Positions 8,143 to 18,332 of a stretch of DNA of 64,000 nt are shown in pieces. The stretch spans positions 25,897 to 89,896 of the forward strand of contig NZ_NGVS01000003.1 of NCBI RefSeq assembly GCF_002777975.1, given 5' to 3'. This DNA is from Shewanella carassii. Its GTDB lineage: Bacteria > Pseudomonadota > Gammaproteobacteria > Enterobacterales > Shewanellaceae. The translations under genes were made by a program, and so were the position numbers. A model generated the notes under the pieces. The model was not told the origin of the DNA, did no database searches, and worked only from the letters and a program-made list of their open reading frames with translations. Numbering within the stretch: position 1 is the first letter of the stretch; every line of letters starts with the position of its first letter.

Positions 8143-11100
8143 GGCGCTTCGATCACCAACTCACCACTTGGGCCCTGAGCCTGAACCAGGGGATCATACA
8201 GCCCCTCGGCGTAGGCGGGCGGCACCTGGAACTGGCCAACATTGGTGGCCCTAACCTTGTAGACAAAGGTTTTGGCATCGCGCCAGGCGGTACCGTAGAG
8301 CACCAGGCGGTCTTCACGTACATTGAGCCACTGTGGCGACCAGTCGCTGTGCTGAGCCATCCCCACAGGCGGCTGCCAGCCATCGAAGCTGTCATCCTTG
8401 TCACGATAAACCGGCTCCACGCCGCCGGGCAGCAGATCTATTAGAACCACCTGCTGCAACTTGTCCATATCTGTGGCGCGCAGCCGCAGCCTGACCAGGA
8501 ATTCATCCCCGACCTTGACCTTGGCAAGAGGTTGCTGCTCCAGGGTCAGATAGTCGCGGCTCACCTCCAGCCCCTGGCTGAAAGGCTTGGCCGGGCTTTG
8601 GTCAAATCCCTGCTGGCTGAGAAGATAGAAGGCATCGTTGCTGCCGGTTTTCTGGTATTTCACCTCTTCACTGCCGAGGGGCAGCTGGGTCTTGGGTAGA
8701 CTCAGTGCCTGCCAGGCCTTATCGACCAAGGCTTGCATGGCCAGCCCCTGATCGCCGCGGGAGTTATCCAGGGCGGTCAGTGCCCGCATCAGAGTACCGG
8801 CAGACAGCGAGCTGTAACGCTGCTCGCTGAGCCACTGGCCCATGCGCGGCAACAGTTGTTCCGGCAGGTCATCCAGGCGCTGTGGCGCCTGACGGGCGAT
8901 GAGTGTCAGCAGCTGGGCATCGTGCACCATGGGATCCAGGTAGAGGCCGAGGCGCTTGGGCTTGTCCTCAAGCAGCTGCCACTTCTGCGCCTGCCACAGC
9001 GGCTCGGCCAACTGTTGCTGCTGCATCAGGGTAAAGCTGGCGGCCAGCCAGGCACTGGCGATGTCCGCTTGCCAATCCTTGGGATAGTAGCGCTGCAAAC
9101 GCTCGCGGATGTCGGCCAGGGCGCCGCTAACCTGCACGCCCTGGCGGGCCAGCAGATACGCGCCATAGGCACGCTCGCGCAGCTCATCCAGGCCGCTGCT
9201 GGGGCCGGAGCTTACGCTCGACAGATAGCTGTTGGCCTTGTCCAGTAGATCCTGGGGCACGGGGTAACCCTGGGCCTTGGCGTCCAGCAGCATGTCTACC
9301 ACATACAAGGCCACCATAGGCTCGACTATCGGGTTGGCGGCCCAGAGACCGAAGCCGCCGCTGCTGTTCTGGCGGCTACGCAACTGGCCAATGAGTTGGT
9401 TAAAGTCATTGAGATTATCCTGGGGCTTGCCCAGCAGCAGCGCCGGTACGGCTTTGGATACCAACTGCTCGGTACAGGCGTGAGGATAGTTGTCCAGATA
9501 GTGGCTCAGCCCCTGAGCCCAAACCAGCGGGCTGTTGCCGAGGGCCGCTTCCACCTTGCTGAACGGCGTAAACAGCTGACGGTCAAGTTTGAGCTTGGCT
9601 TCGGCACGGTCGAGCACCGCCGTGGCCAGGGTTAAACGGTGGGGCGTTAACGGCCGCACCGAGATGCTCTCACTGATCTTGAGCTCGCCTTCGCTGGTGG
9701 CCAGCTTCCAGTGGAGCTCCCCTTGACCCAGATTTTCGCCTGCCTTGACTGCAAAGTGCGCCGTGGCCTCTCGGCCCGGTTCGATATGGAACTGCTGCGG
9801 TTGCAGGTCGCTGCGAAGGGCGCCGCTCAGGCTGAGGGTCAGGGTAACATCCTGCGCCTCGGCTTCTGTGTTATAGAGTCCCACAGTCACATCGGCGCTG
9901 TCGCCGGGTGCCAGGAAAGCCGGCACATTGGGGCTCATCACCACAGGCGCCTTGACCGCGACACTGGCCTCGCTGGTGCCTATGCCGCTTTCGGTGGCAC
10001 TGACGGCAAAGAAGCGGATACTGCCGTTGAAGCTGTCGGGCACTGTATATTGCAGCCGCTGCTCTCCGGCGGCCAACTCACGAATACCCGACCAGTAGAC
10101 CACAGGCTTGGCGCGCTTGCGCTTGAAAGGGTTGAGGTTGGCTGCCAGCAGCGCGGCGGCGTCACCTCCGGGGGCAGCCTGGCGCATCAGCACTTTGAGA
10201 TCCGGCAGCAGCAGGTCGAGAATTTGGCTCGAATCTACGCTGAGAGCCTTCTTGTCGAAGAAGTGCGCCAGTGGATCCGGCGCTTCATAGCGGGCCACCT
10301 GCAAAATACCGGCATCAACCCCGAATACTACGACTCTGGCTTTGCTTGGCAGCTTGAGGTCGATATCCAGTTGCGTCCCGGGTTTAACCTTTTCCGGCAG
10401 GCTCAGGGCTATGGCTTGACGCCGCTCACCGAGATCCACCTTAAAGGGTTTCACGGCATAGGACAGCGGGCTCATAAAGACTTCTTCCGAGTCCGGTGCC
10501 CGCAGGAACTGCACATTGATATAGGCATTGCCCTCAATGCCTTGCGGCAGGGTAATGCTTTGCAACGAACGAGTGCTGTCGGTCTTGAACCATTTGAAGG
10601 CGTAAACCTTGTCTCTCTCTATGGTGACGAGTCCGGCGCCGCTGTAAGGGGCCTGAATCGCCACCTGAATGCTTTCACCCGGCAGATATTCTGCCTTGTT
10701 TAGCGTCAGTTCCAGCTCGGCGTTGCGCTCCAGCGTGCGACTGGCGTTGCCGCTGCCGGCAACGCTGTAATCTATTTGGTTCAACTGGCGGCCGTTTTCA
10801 CCCAGCAGTCGCAGGCGGTAGTCACCCGGCTCCCTGGTGTCGAGTTCCAATTGGCCACCGCTTGCGGCCAGACTCAGGGCGCTGCTGCCCAGCAGTTTGT
10901 CTTTGCGGCGCGATTCATAGCGATAGGTGCCGTCATTCTGTTTCACCAACACAGACACCCAGCGCCGGGCGATACGCTCGACTTTGAGCTCGGTAGCCAC
11001 ACCTTGAAGGTCCTGGCCAACGGCTTGCAGGTTGAGCACACGCTTGCCGTCTTTGCTGATGAAGTCCAGATCGCCATCGCTCTTGTAGCCCAGTAACCAG

Positions 11101-13781
11101 TCGGCATCGGATACCAGTAGCTGGTCTTGGGCGCTGACGCCGTGGCCTGAACCGGCTTCAAATACCCGCGCCAGCAAGTGCAGCTTGTAAGTGCTGCCGG
11201 CAAAGCGGTCCAGCGCCAAGTCCAGGCTAGCCTTGCCTTCGCCGTCTGTGGTGGTTTCGCTCAAGTCTTCGCGGAACGATTCCTTGAGCTTGCCCAATAC
11301 CCCAAAGCGATAGCCGGGCCAGGCTTTGAAGCTGATATCGGTTGGTGACAGCACCATTTCGCCGCTGACTCGACGATCGCTCGCCGGGCCGCCGAAGAGT
11401 TGCTCGGCCAAGACCTCGGCCTTGAGTTGCTGCGGCTTGCGCCAGCCTTCAAATTGCTTGTCGGTGCCCAGAGAGACTCGCACCTTAATGCGATCCGGCT
11501 CGAAGTCGCGCACCTTGAAGGTGACATCCCCAAGACGCGTGAGGCGGTATCTGTCTTTGATGAGGGATAGAGTGGCGAGATAGTCACCGGCAACCGCGGT
11601 TTCACCGGCGCTGAAGTCCAGGCTGTCAAAGCCGCTGCCATCGAGTTTGAAGGTGCGATCCAGCACGGTTACACCGCGGGGGTCGGTGATCTGCATTTTT
11701 ACCGGCAGACCACCCAGGGCGGTACTCCAGTCCTGCCCCCGCACCAAACTGGCGATATGAGCAGTTTCACCGGGGCGATACAGCCCGCGGTCGGTGAAGA
11801 GGTAGGCTCTCAGGGCGCCGGGATCGTCGCTCTCATAGCTGCCGCCGGTGTCGAAACGGGACAGATTGAGCTGGCGACGCCAATCAGCCAGCGGCAGGAA
11901 GGAGAGATCGCCATCCTTTTCGACCCGATAGTAGAGCGGGGTCTTTTCCCGGCGCAGATCGCCAAGCTTGGCAAAGCTTGCATGACCGCGTTCATCTGTT
12001 AAAGCCTCGGCTACCGGCAAACCGTTGCGGCCGATGACGGCCACACGGGCTCCGGCCACTGGAGTCCCCTTGCCGAGGGATTGCACGAACAGATCCTGGC
12101 TGCCATCACGGCTGCGTTTGGCGAGTATCCCCAGATCTGTCACGACCACAAAACGCAGATCGTGGGCCTCGGTTTGGTAATAGTCGAAGGTTTGGCTGTC
12201 TCTTTCATCGGCCGGAGTCAGCTTGACCACAAAGATGCCACGCTTGTCCTTGAAGAAGGGCTTGAGGTCGACGCTGCCGTAGAGCGTCTTGCTGGGATCG
12301 CGCCCGGCAAGCTGTTGCTTGAACACCTGACGGGTGACCAAACGGTCGAAATCTGTGTTGTTGAGGTAGGGCTCGGCAAAGCTGCCCGAGCTTTGATCTA
12401 TCAGGGCATTGAGCTGATCAGGCAGCAACTGGGCGACTTCAATCTGTACCTTTTGCACCCCACGGGCCAGATAGCCGAGGCGTTGATCTTCGTCCAGAGT
12501 CAGCAAGGAGCCTTCGCCGAGGAAGTTGAGCGCCTTGGGATATTGCGGCATTCGCAGCACAGTCAGCACGGCATCGCGGGACAGATAACCCCCTTGGCCT
12601 TCGACTTCCTTATCCACCATTACCGCCACGTAGCGATCGACCGGAGCTTTCAGCTTGAAGCTGTGCAACTGGTTGAGGCCTTCGGCACCGGGGATCTGAG
12701 TCAAGGTCAGTTTGTCGGCCTTGGCCAGTACCTGCTCGGTGACATTTTCCTGATACCAGTGACGGCTTCCCTTGGGATTTTTCAGCGGCAGCAACCAGGC
12801 ATGTACCTTGCCTTGAAGCGCTTCGTCGTTGACCGGACGTGAGCTTTCCATTGTCAGTACCGGCTCGGGTTCATCCTTGTCGTTGTAGGCGAAGTTGACC
12901 TGAGCCTGTTTAAAGCTCAGCTGATAACGGCCGGGAACCTCTACTTGCCATTGGCTCTTGTCCGCCTTGTTGCCGCCCTTAGCCGCCTGGATCCCTTTGC
13001 TGACTTCCAGGGTTACAGTGCTCTGCTCAAGTGGCGTGGCGAGCGCAGGAGAATGTATGTAAGCGAACAGATGCTTGTCGTCGAAGGTGACTTCGGTATC
13101 GCCATTGCCACTGTAGGTCAAGCCGGGGCTCAGCAATATCGCCAGTTGGGGTTTGACCGAGGCCGTGTCCACCGGGTGGCTGAAGGCCAGGGTGGCGACC
13201 AGCTTTTGAATACTCGGCTGGGCCGGATCCTGGTACAGACGCCCCTCAGAGATGGTGGCGGTGAAGGCGGCTGTGCTGAATTCGCTCTGGTATTTATCCA
13301 GTAAGATATGGTCTGCCAGCAGCTGCTTCTTATCTAGGCTGACCGCGAACTTTTCCGCAATCGGCCAGTCGTTATCCGGAGTAAATTGCAGATGCTTGTC
13401 ACTGGCCCAGCGCCACTGTCCGGCGAGTTGGGGGCTGAGACTGACGCCCTTGGAGACAGGTTTGCCTATGACATCCAAAGGCGCGACCGAGCCACTGAAG
13501 GTCAGGGTCAAGGGAGCGACCTGAGGTTTGGCTTGGTGGTAATCGGTCAGCCGCGGCGCCTTGAGCGTATAATGCAGGGTATAGGGCTTGGGTAAATGCT
13601 GGTACCAATACCAGCCGCCCCAGCAAAGCACAGTCAATACAGATAGCAGCAGTAGGCTTGCCAATGCTTTAAAGGGATGTTTTATGCACCAATGCATCCA
13701 GGGCGGAGCCTGCCAGTGACCAAAAACGGCAGCGAGAACTCGCCAAACTACCGAGAAGAAATTTCCTATAAGCTGTCCCAT
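8139..13781 (-). CDS. Bacterial alpha-2-macroglobulin (YfhM-like), thioester type
   Basis: The product is 1880 residues, longer than E. coli YfhM (1653). It keeps a thioester motif CTEQ at C1436-Q1439, where YfhM has CLEQ; non-thioester paralogues such as YfaS lack it. The N-terminus shows a cytoplasmic start and one hydrophobic segment at about 37-58 with no convincing lipobox, so a transmembrane anchor replaces the lipid anchor of YfhM. The rest is the usual succession of macroglobulin domains and, after the thioester, an alpha-helical domain. The family traps foreign proteases in the periplasm; with pbpC it is thought to guard the cell while peptidoglycan is repaired. AAGGA lies about 9 bases before the ATG. 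Long antisense frames inside the gene are composition artefacts. Confidence 0.92.
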   Translation of the reverse strand: MGQLIGNFFSVVWRVLAAVFGHWQAPPWMHWCIKHPFKALASLLLLSVLTVLCWGGWYWYQHLPKPYTLHYTLKAPRLTDYHQAKPQVAPLTLTFSGSVAPLDVIGKPVSKGVSLSPQLAGQWRWASDKHLQFTPDNDWPIAEKFAVSLDKKQLLADHILLDKYQSEFSTAAFTATISEGRLYQDPAQPSIQKLVATLAFSHPVDTASVKPQLAILLSPGLTYSGNGDTEVTFDDKHLFAYIHSPALATPLEQSTVTLEVSKGIQAAKGGNKADKSQWQVEVPGRYQLSFKQAQVNFAYNDKDEPEPVLTMESSRPVNDEALQGKVHAWLLPLKNPKGSRHWYQENVTEQVLAKADKLTLTQIPGAEGLNQLHSFKLKAPVDRYVAVMVDKEVEGQGGYLSRDAVLTVLRMPQYPKALNFLGEGSLLTLDEDQRLGYLARGVQKVQIEVAQLLPDQLNALIDQSSGSFAEPYLNNTDFDRLVTRQVFKQQLAGRDPSKTLYGSVDLKPFFKDKRGIFVVKLTPADERDSQTFDYYQTEAHDLRFVVVTDLGILAKRSRDGSQDLFVQSLGKGTPVAGARVAVIGRNGLPVAEALTDERGHASFAKLGDLRREKTPLYYRVEKDGDLSFLPLADWRRQLNLSRFDTGGSYESDDPGALRAYLFTDRGLYRPGETAHIASLVRGQDWSTALGGLPVKMQITDPRGVTVLDRTFKLDGSGFDSLDFSAGETAVAGDYLATLSLIKDRYRLTRLGDVTFKVRDFEPDRIKVRVSLGTDKQFEGWRKPQQLKAEVLAEQLFGGPASDRRVSGEMVLSPTDISFKAWPGYRFGVLGKLKESFREDLSETTTDGEGKASLDLALDRFAGSTYKLHLLARVFEAGSGHGVSAQDQLLVSDADWLLGYKSDGDLDFISKDGKRVLNLQAVGQDLQGVATELKVERIARRWVSVLVKQNDGTYRYESRRKDKLLGSSALSLAASGGQLELDTREPGDYRLRLLGENGRQLNQIDYSVAGSGNASRTLERNAELELTLNKAEYLPGESIQVAIQAPYSGAGLVTIERDKVYAFKWFKTDSTRSLQSITLPQGIEGNAYINVQFLRAPDSEEVFMSPLSYAVKPFKVDLGERRQAIALSLPEKVKPGTQLDIDLKLPSKARVVVFGVDAGILQVARYEAPDPLAHFFDKKALSVDSSQILDLLLPDLKVLMRQAAPGGDAAALLAANLNPFKRKRAKPVVYWSGIRELAAGEQRLQYTVPDSFNGSIRFFAVSATESGIGTSEASVAVKAPVVMSPNVPAFLAPGDSADVTVGLYNTEAEAQDVTLTLSLSGALRSDLQPQQFHIEPGREATAHFAVKAGENLGQGELHWKLATSEGELKISESISVRPLTPHRLTLATAVLDRAEAKLKLDRQLFTPFSKVEAALGNSPLVWAQGLSHYLDNYPHACTEQLVSKAVPALLLGKPQDNLNDFNQLIGQLRSRQNSSGGFGLWAANPIVEPMVALYVVDMLLDAKAQGYPVPQDLLDKANSYLSSVSSGPSSGLDELRERAYGAYLLARQGVQVSGALADIRERLQRYYPKDWQADIASAWLAASFTLMQQQQLAEPLWQAQKWQLLEDKPKRLGLYLDPMVHDAQLLTLIARQAPQRLDDLPEQLLPRMGQWLSEQRYSSLSAGTLMRALTALDNSRGDQGLAMQALVDKAWQALSLPKTQLPLGSEEVKYQKTGSNDAFYLLSQQGFDQSPAKPFSQGLEVSRDYLTLEQQPLAKVKVGDEFLVRLRLRATDMDKLQQVVLIDLLPGGVEPVYRDKDDSFDGWQPPVGMAQHSDWSPQWLNVREDRLVLYGTAWRDAKTFVYKVRATNVGQFQVPPAYAEGLYDPLVQAQGPSGELVIEAP

Positions 13782-14004
13782 CAGTCCATGTCCTTGCTGT
13801 GTCTCGTAGCGCTATCGCCAAGTTGGGTGACGTTTTAAAGATGTCAGTCGCCGATGTCAATCAGACCGGGCCGATGCTGTGATGCCCTATTCGATATCGC
13901 CTCTGTAACTGTGGCTATATGGTACAACAATCAGGCTGATTTTCATCTGTGTTGCTTTGATAAGTCGGTGAGGATCAACAATATAGTGTCTTCATGGAGG
14001 GTAA

Positions 14005-14046
14005 AACAAAAAAGGCTTACCGTTTTATGGGTAAGCCTTTTTTGTT
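14005..14046. terminator. Bidirectional terminator after fis
   Basis: A perfect 17-bp stem (14005-14021 with 14030-14046, 8-base loop) has A-rich and T-rich flanks on both sides. It lies 22 bases beyond the fis stop codon and can end transcription in either direction. Confidence 0.85.
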
Positions 14047-14068
14047 ACAGCATCTAGCGAACTGGTTA

Positions 14069-15360
<1,292 letters not shown>

Positions 15361-15512
15361 TTTACTGTTTCACCTTGCTCTTCAAAGGGGCGCTATAGTA
15401 CGCCTTTTTGCCAGCGGTGAAAAGGTCAATAAATGACCTGAGCAAAACTTTTTTACTTGACTTTTGACAGGCAGGAAGTCAGCGCCAGTGCGCTCTGGCG
15501 CCGCCTTTAACG

Positions 15513-16394
15513 CTATTTGCGCACTCCTGTCAAGCGGCTCCAATCTTCTTTGTGAACCGCTTCGTCCATCTCGAACCATTGAGCGTAAAATTCGCGGATT
15601 TCTTCGGCTTGTTCCTGCAATAAGCCGGACAGTGCCAGTTTGCCACCCGGGCGCACCAACTCGGCGATCAGGGGGGCCAGTTCCCGCAGCGGTCCTGCCA
15701 GAATGTTGGCAACCAACACATCGGCCTGAATGCCTTTGGGTTGATCCTCAGGCAGGTAGAGGCTGAGTCTGTCATCCACGCCGTTGCGTTTGGCATTGTC
15801 GCGGGAGGCGTCTATCGCCTGGTAGTCTATGTCTATGCCTATGGCGTTGGTTGCGCCCAGCTTGAGACCGGCGACCGCCAGAATGCCGGAACCACAGCCG
15901 AAGTCGACCAGCTGTTTACCCTGCAGATCCAGGCCATCAAGCCACTCAAGGCACAGGGCCGTTGTGGGATGAGTGCCTGTGCCGAAGGCCAGGCCGGGAT
16001 CCAGGATCACGTTGACGGCTTCGGGATCCGGGATTTCACGCCAGCTGGGACAGATCCACAGACGCTTGCCGAATTGAATGGGGTGGAAGCTGTCCATCCA
16101 TTCGCGGACCCAGTCTTTATCTTCTATCTGCTCTATCTTGTAGTTCAGCTTGCCTTCGAGGAAGGGCAGTTGCTTGAGCATCTCGACCGTAGGAGTCAGA
16201 TCTGTGCCGGCATCGAACAAGGCGACTACCACAGTGTCGGCCCACAGCGGGGTTTCGCCCAGTTTGGGCTCAAAAATCGGCGTATCTTTACCATCTTCAA
16301 AGGTGATGGACACGCTGCCTTCCTCCAGCAACAGGTCGCTGAGCGTTTCGGCGTGCTCGCTGCTGCTGTGGATGCGTAACTGGATCCAGGGCAT
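15513..16394 (-). CDS. prmA: Ribosomal protein L11 methyltransferase
   Basis: I place the start at ATG 16394, giving 293 residues, the same as E. coli PrmA; it begins MPWIQLRI and has GAGAGAAG just upstream. A longer in-frame start at 16439 would add 15 unconserved residues. The N-terminal substrate-recognition domain is followed by the SAM-binding motif [18 protein letters not shown] and the NILAGPL motif. It trimethylates L11 before ribosome assembly. It is divergent from the frd cluster. Confidence 0.96.
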   Translation of the reverse strand: MPWIQLRIHSSSEHAETLSDLLLEEGSVSITFEDGKDTPIFEPKLGETPLWADTVVVALFDAGTDLTPTVEMLKQLPFLEGKLNYKIEQIEDKDWVREWMDSFHPIQFGKRLWICPSWREIPDPEAVNVILDPGLAFGTGTHPTTALCLEWLDGLDLQGKQLVDFGCGSGILAVAGLKLGATNAIGIDIDYQAIDASRDNAKRNGVDDRLSLYLPEDQPKGIQADVLVANILAGPLRELAPLIAELVRPGGKLALSGLLQEQAEEIREFYAQWFEMDEAVHKEDWSRLTGVRK

Positions 16395-16745
16395 GGAATC
16401 TTCTCTCGTGGGGGACAATAAAGCGCTATTGTAAGCCATAGGCCATCGGCCTTGCCAGCACGGCGGGGTAAAGAGGGCGGAGTGAAACCCGGTTTCAGCT
16501 TTGCTCGGTCAGCGGTTGGATTTACGGTAATTTGCTGTCTTTTTCGTTTCAAATTTTCAAATAAACGTTTGATTTATAGTGGATAATTGGTATTACCTCT
16601 GTTTTGCTAAAAGCGGCTTATTTGTGAGCGAGATCGAATTAACCCCTACTTTCGGGTGAGGCAGGTCACACTCAGACTCTTTGGCCATTGGCGCAGTTTG
16701 GCTGTGAGTTATGTTGTAGATCCCAAGGATCTGTACCCAAAAAAC
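16395..16745 (+). promoter_or_regulatory. Divergent prmA/frd intergenic region with two CRP-like sites
   Basis: No gene is visible in this 351-base gap. Two sites fit TGTGA-N6-TCACA: TGTGA (16623-16627) with TCGAA (16634-16638), and GGTGA (16655-16659) with TCACA (16666-16670). Their centres are 32 bp apart, about three helical turns. A possible frd promoter is TTGGCG (16688-16693) with TATGTT (16710-16715) and a 16-base spacer. CRP is the main activator of anaerobic respiration genes in Shewanella, which fits fumarate reductase. The binding itself is inferred. Confidence 0.5.
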
Positions 16746-17471
16746 ATGCTGACAAAATATCACATCCCTGAGCGCTGGCTCGGTCATGCCAACAGCCATT
16801 ACTGGTCGGCCAGAGCCGATCGCCTGCAGAGTGCCACCGGCATTTTGCTGGGCATGTTTCTGTTGGCGCATCTTCACTTCGAATCCAGCATCATGCTGGG
16901 CAAAGAGGCTTTCTATAGGGTAGTGCAGGTGCTGGAAGGCGGTTGGTTCAGTGCCAGTGGTCACGGTTACCCACTGCTGACGCAACTCTTCTCTGTGTTC
17001 ATTCTGCTGGTGGTGATACTGCATGCTGCCATGGCGCTCAGGCGCTTTCCGGCGCAGCTTGGCCAATGGCGGGCGCTGCGCAGCCACCTGCATCTGATCA
17101 AACACCGCGATAGTCACGCCTGGTTTTGGCAGTTGGCCACCGGCTTTATCCTGTTCTTCCTGGTGCCCATGCACCTGGTCACCATGATAGCCAATCCGGA
17201 AATCGGCCCCAATATGTCGGCCTACCGGGTTTGGCACGACAACACCTGGCTGCTGTATATCCTGCTGCTGCCTGCGGTGGTGATCCACGCCATGATAGGC
17301 CTGTATCGGGTGGCGGTGAAATGGGGCCTCAGCTTTAACCGCAGTGGCCTGAGAAAAATAGCCAAGCTATTGATTGTATACCTTATTGTGCTTGGTTTAG
17401 GCAGTTTGGTGACCTATATGCTGCTAGGTAATGATCTGAGCCTGCCGCTACAGCCGTTCGTTCCCGGTTAA
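16746..17471 (+). CDS. frdC: Fumarate reductase diheme cytochrome b subunit, first copy
   Basis: With the start at ATG 16746 the protein has 241 residues; the open frame runs 30 codons further up without family similarity. It resembles Wolinella succinogenes FrdC across its length. The four haem ligands are H42, H93, H143 and H181, and E64 aligns with the quinol-site glutamate (E66 in Wolinella). Five membrane helices are visible. The subunit passes electrons from menaquinol through two b haems to FrdB. It is the first gene of the frd operon and is followed by a second, different copy. Confidence 0.9.
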   Translation: MLTKYHIPERWLGHANSHYWSARADRLQSATGILLGMFLLAHLHFESSIMLGKEAFYRVVQVLEGGWFSASGHGYPLLTQLFSVFILLVVILHAAMALRRFPAQLGQWRALRSHLHLIKHRDSHAWFWQLATGFILFFLVPMHLVTMIANPEIGPNMSAYRVWHDNTWLLYILLLPAVVIHAMIGLYRVAVKWGLSFNRSGLRKIAKLLIVYLIVLGLGSLVTYMLLGNDLSLPLQPFVPG

Positions 17472-17601
17472 CTCAATATCAGTTAAAGGTAAATTAAGCG
17501 GCAGAAGTTTGATCTGCCTCAGGGTTCGTTCGCCCTTTGTGATCCACATTGGTTTGACTATCTTTAAGCGGTTAAGCCATTGGATGACAGGGAGAATATG
17601 G

Positions 17602-18267
17602 ATGATACGACTGAATGAGCGCTGGGGAGGTTGGTTGGATCTGGGGCAGAGTGCTTCAGGCGTGTTGTTGGCGCTGTTTTTGTGGACCCACCTGTTGCTG
17701 GTCTCTTCAATACTGCTGGGGGCGCCGGCAATGGAGTGGGTGGCCCGCAATATGGAGCTGAGTTTTCTCAGTGACGATGGCCACGGCTATCCCTGGGTGG
17801 TGAGTCTGATAGCCATAGCCGTTGCCGGGTTGGCGTTGCTGCACGTGCTGGTGGCTTTGCACAAGTTGCCTCTATCGCTCCGGCAGCAAAAGGTTCTGAA
17901 ACAGCAACTAGTGCAAATTGATCATGGCGATACCCGCTTGTGGGTGTGGCAGGCCGCGACCGGAGTGGTGATTTTGCTGTTGCTTCCTGTGCATCTTTGG
18001 TTGGTGGGTTCGGCCCCGGAAACCATAGGGCCACAGGGCTCGGCCGACAGGATTTGGAACCAGTATGCCTGGGCCTTGTATCTGCCACTGCTGCTGACAG
18101 TGGAATTGCATGCCGCCATAGGACTGTACCGGGTGGCATTGAAATGGGGCGCGGCGCGGGATCTCAACAGCCGGGCGCGCCTTAGAAAAATTAAAACCAT
18201 ACTCAGTGTGGCGTTTGTCGCCGTAGGTCTGGCGTCCTTGCTGGCCTTTTGGCCCCACGCGAGCTGA
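17602..18267 (+). CDS. frdC: Fumarate reductase diheme cytochrome b subunit, second copy
   Basis: The start is ATG 17602, with GGGAG seven bases upstream, giving 221 residues. It is a clear paralogue of the preceding gene: haem ligands H30, H81, H131 and H170 and the quinol-site glutamate E52 in NMELSF are all kept. The two copies differ widely outside these blocks, so the duplication is old. W. succinogenes needs only one such subunit. S. oneidensis also carries two in a row (SO_0396/SO_0397, from memory). Whether they form alternative complexes or a mixed anchor is unknown. Confidence 0.9.
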   Translation: MIRLNERWGGWLDLGQSASGVLLALFLWTHLLLVSSILLGAPAMEWVARNMELSFLSDDGHGYPWVVSLIAIAVAGLALLHVLVALHKLPLSLRQQKVLKQQLVQIDHGDTRLWVWQAATGVVILLLLPVHLWLVGSAPETIGPQGSADRIWNQYAWALYLPLLLTVELHAAIGLYRVALKWGAARDLNSRARLRKIKTILSVAFVAVGLASLLAFWPHAS

Positions 18268-18332
18268 GTATCGATAACCCAAACAGATAGCTTTCGGGCA
18301 AACGGCATTGGGCCGTCCCATAAGGAGTGTGT

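Noticed and set aside
9711..10703. 330-codon open frame antisense to the alpha-2-macroglobulin gene
   Set aside because: It lies wholly inside a well-supported gene, and its translation shows no domain or signal; high GC leaves antisense frames open.
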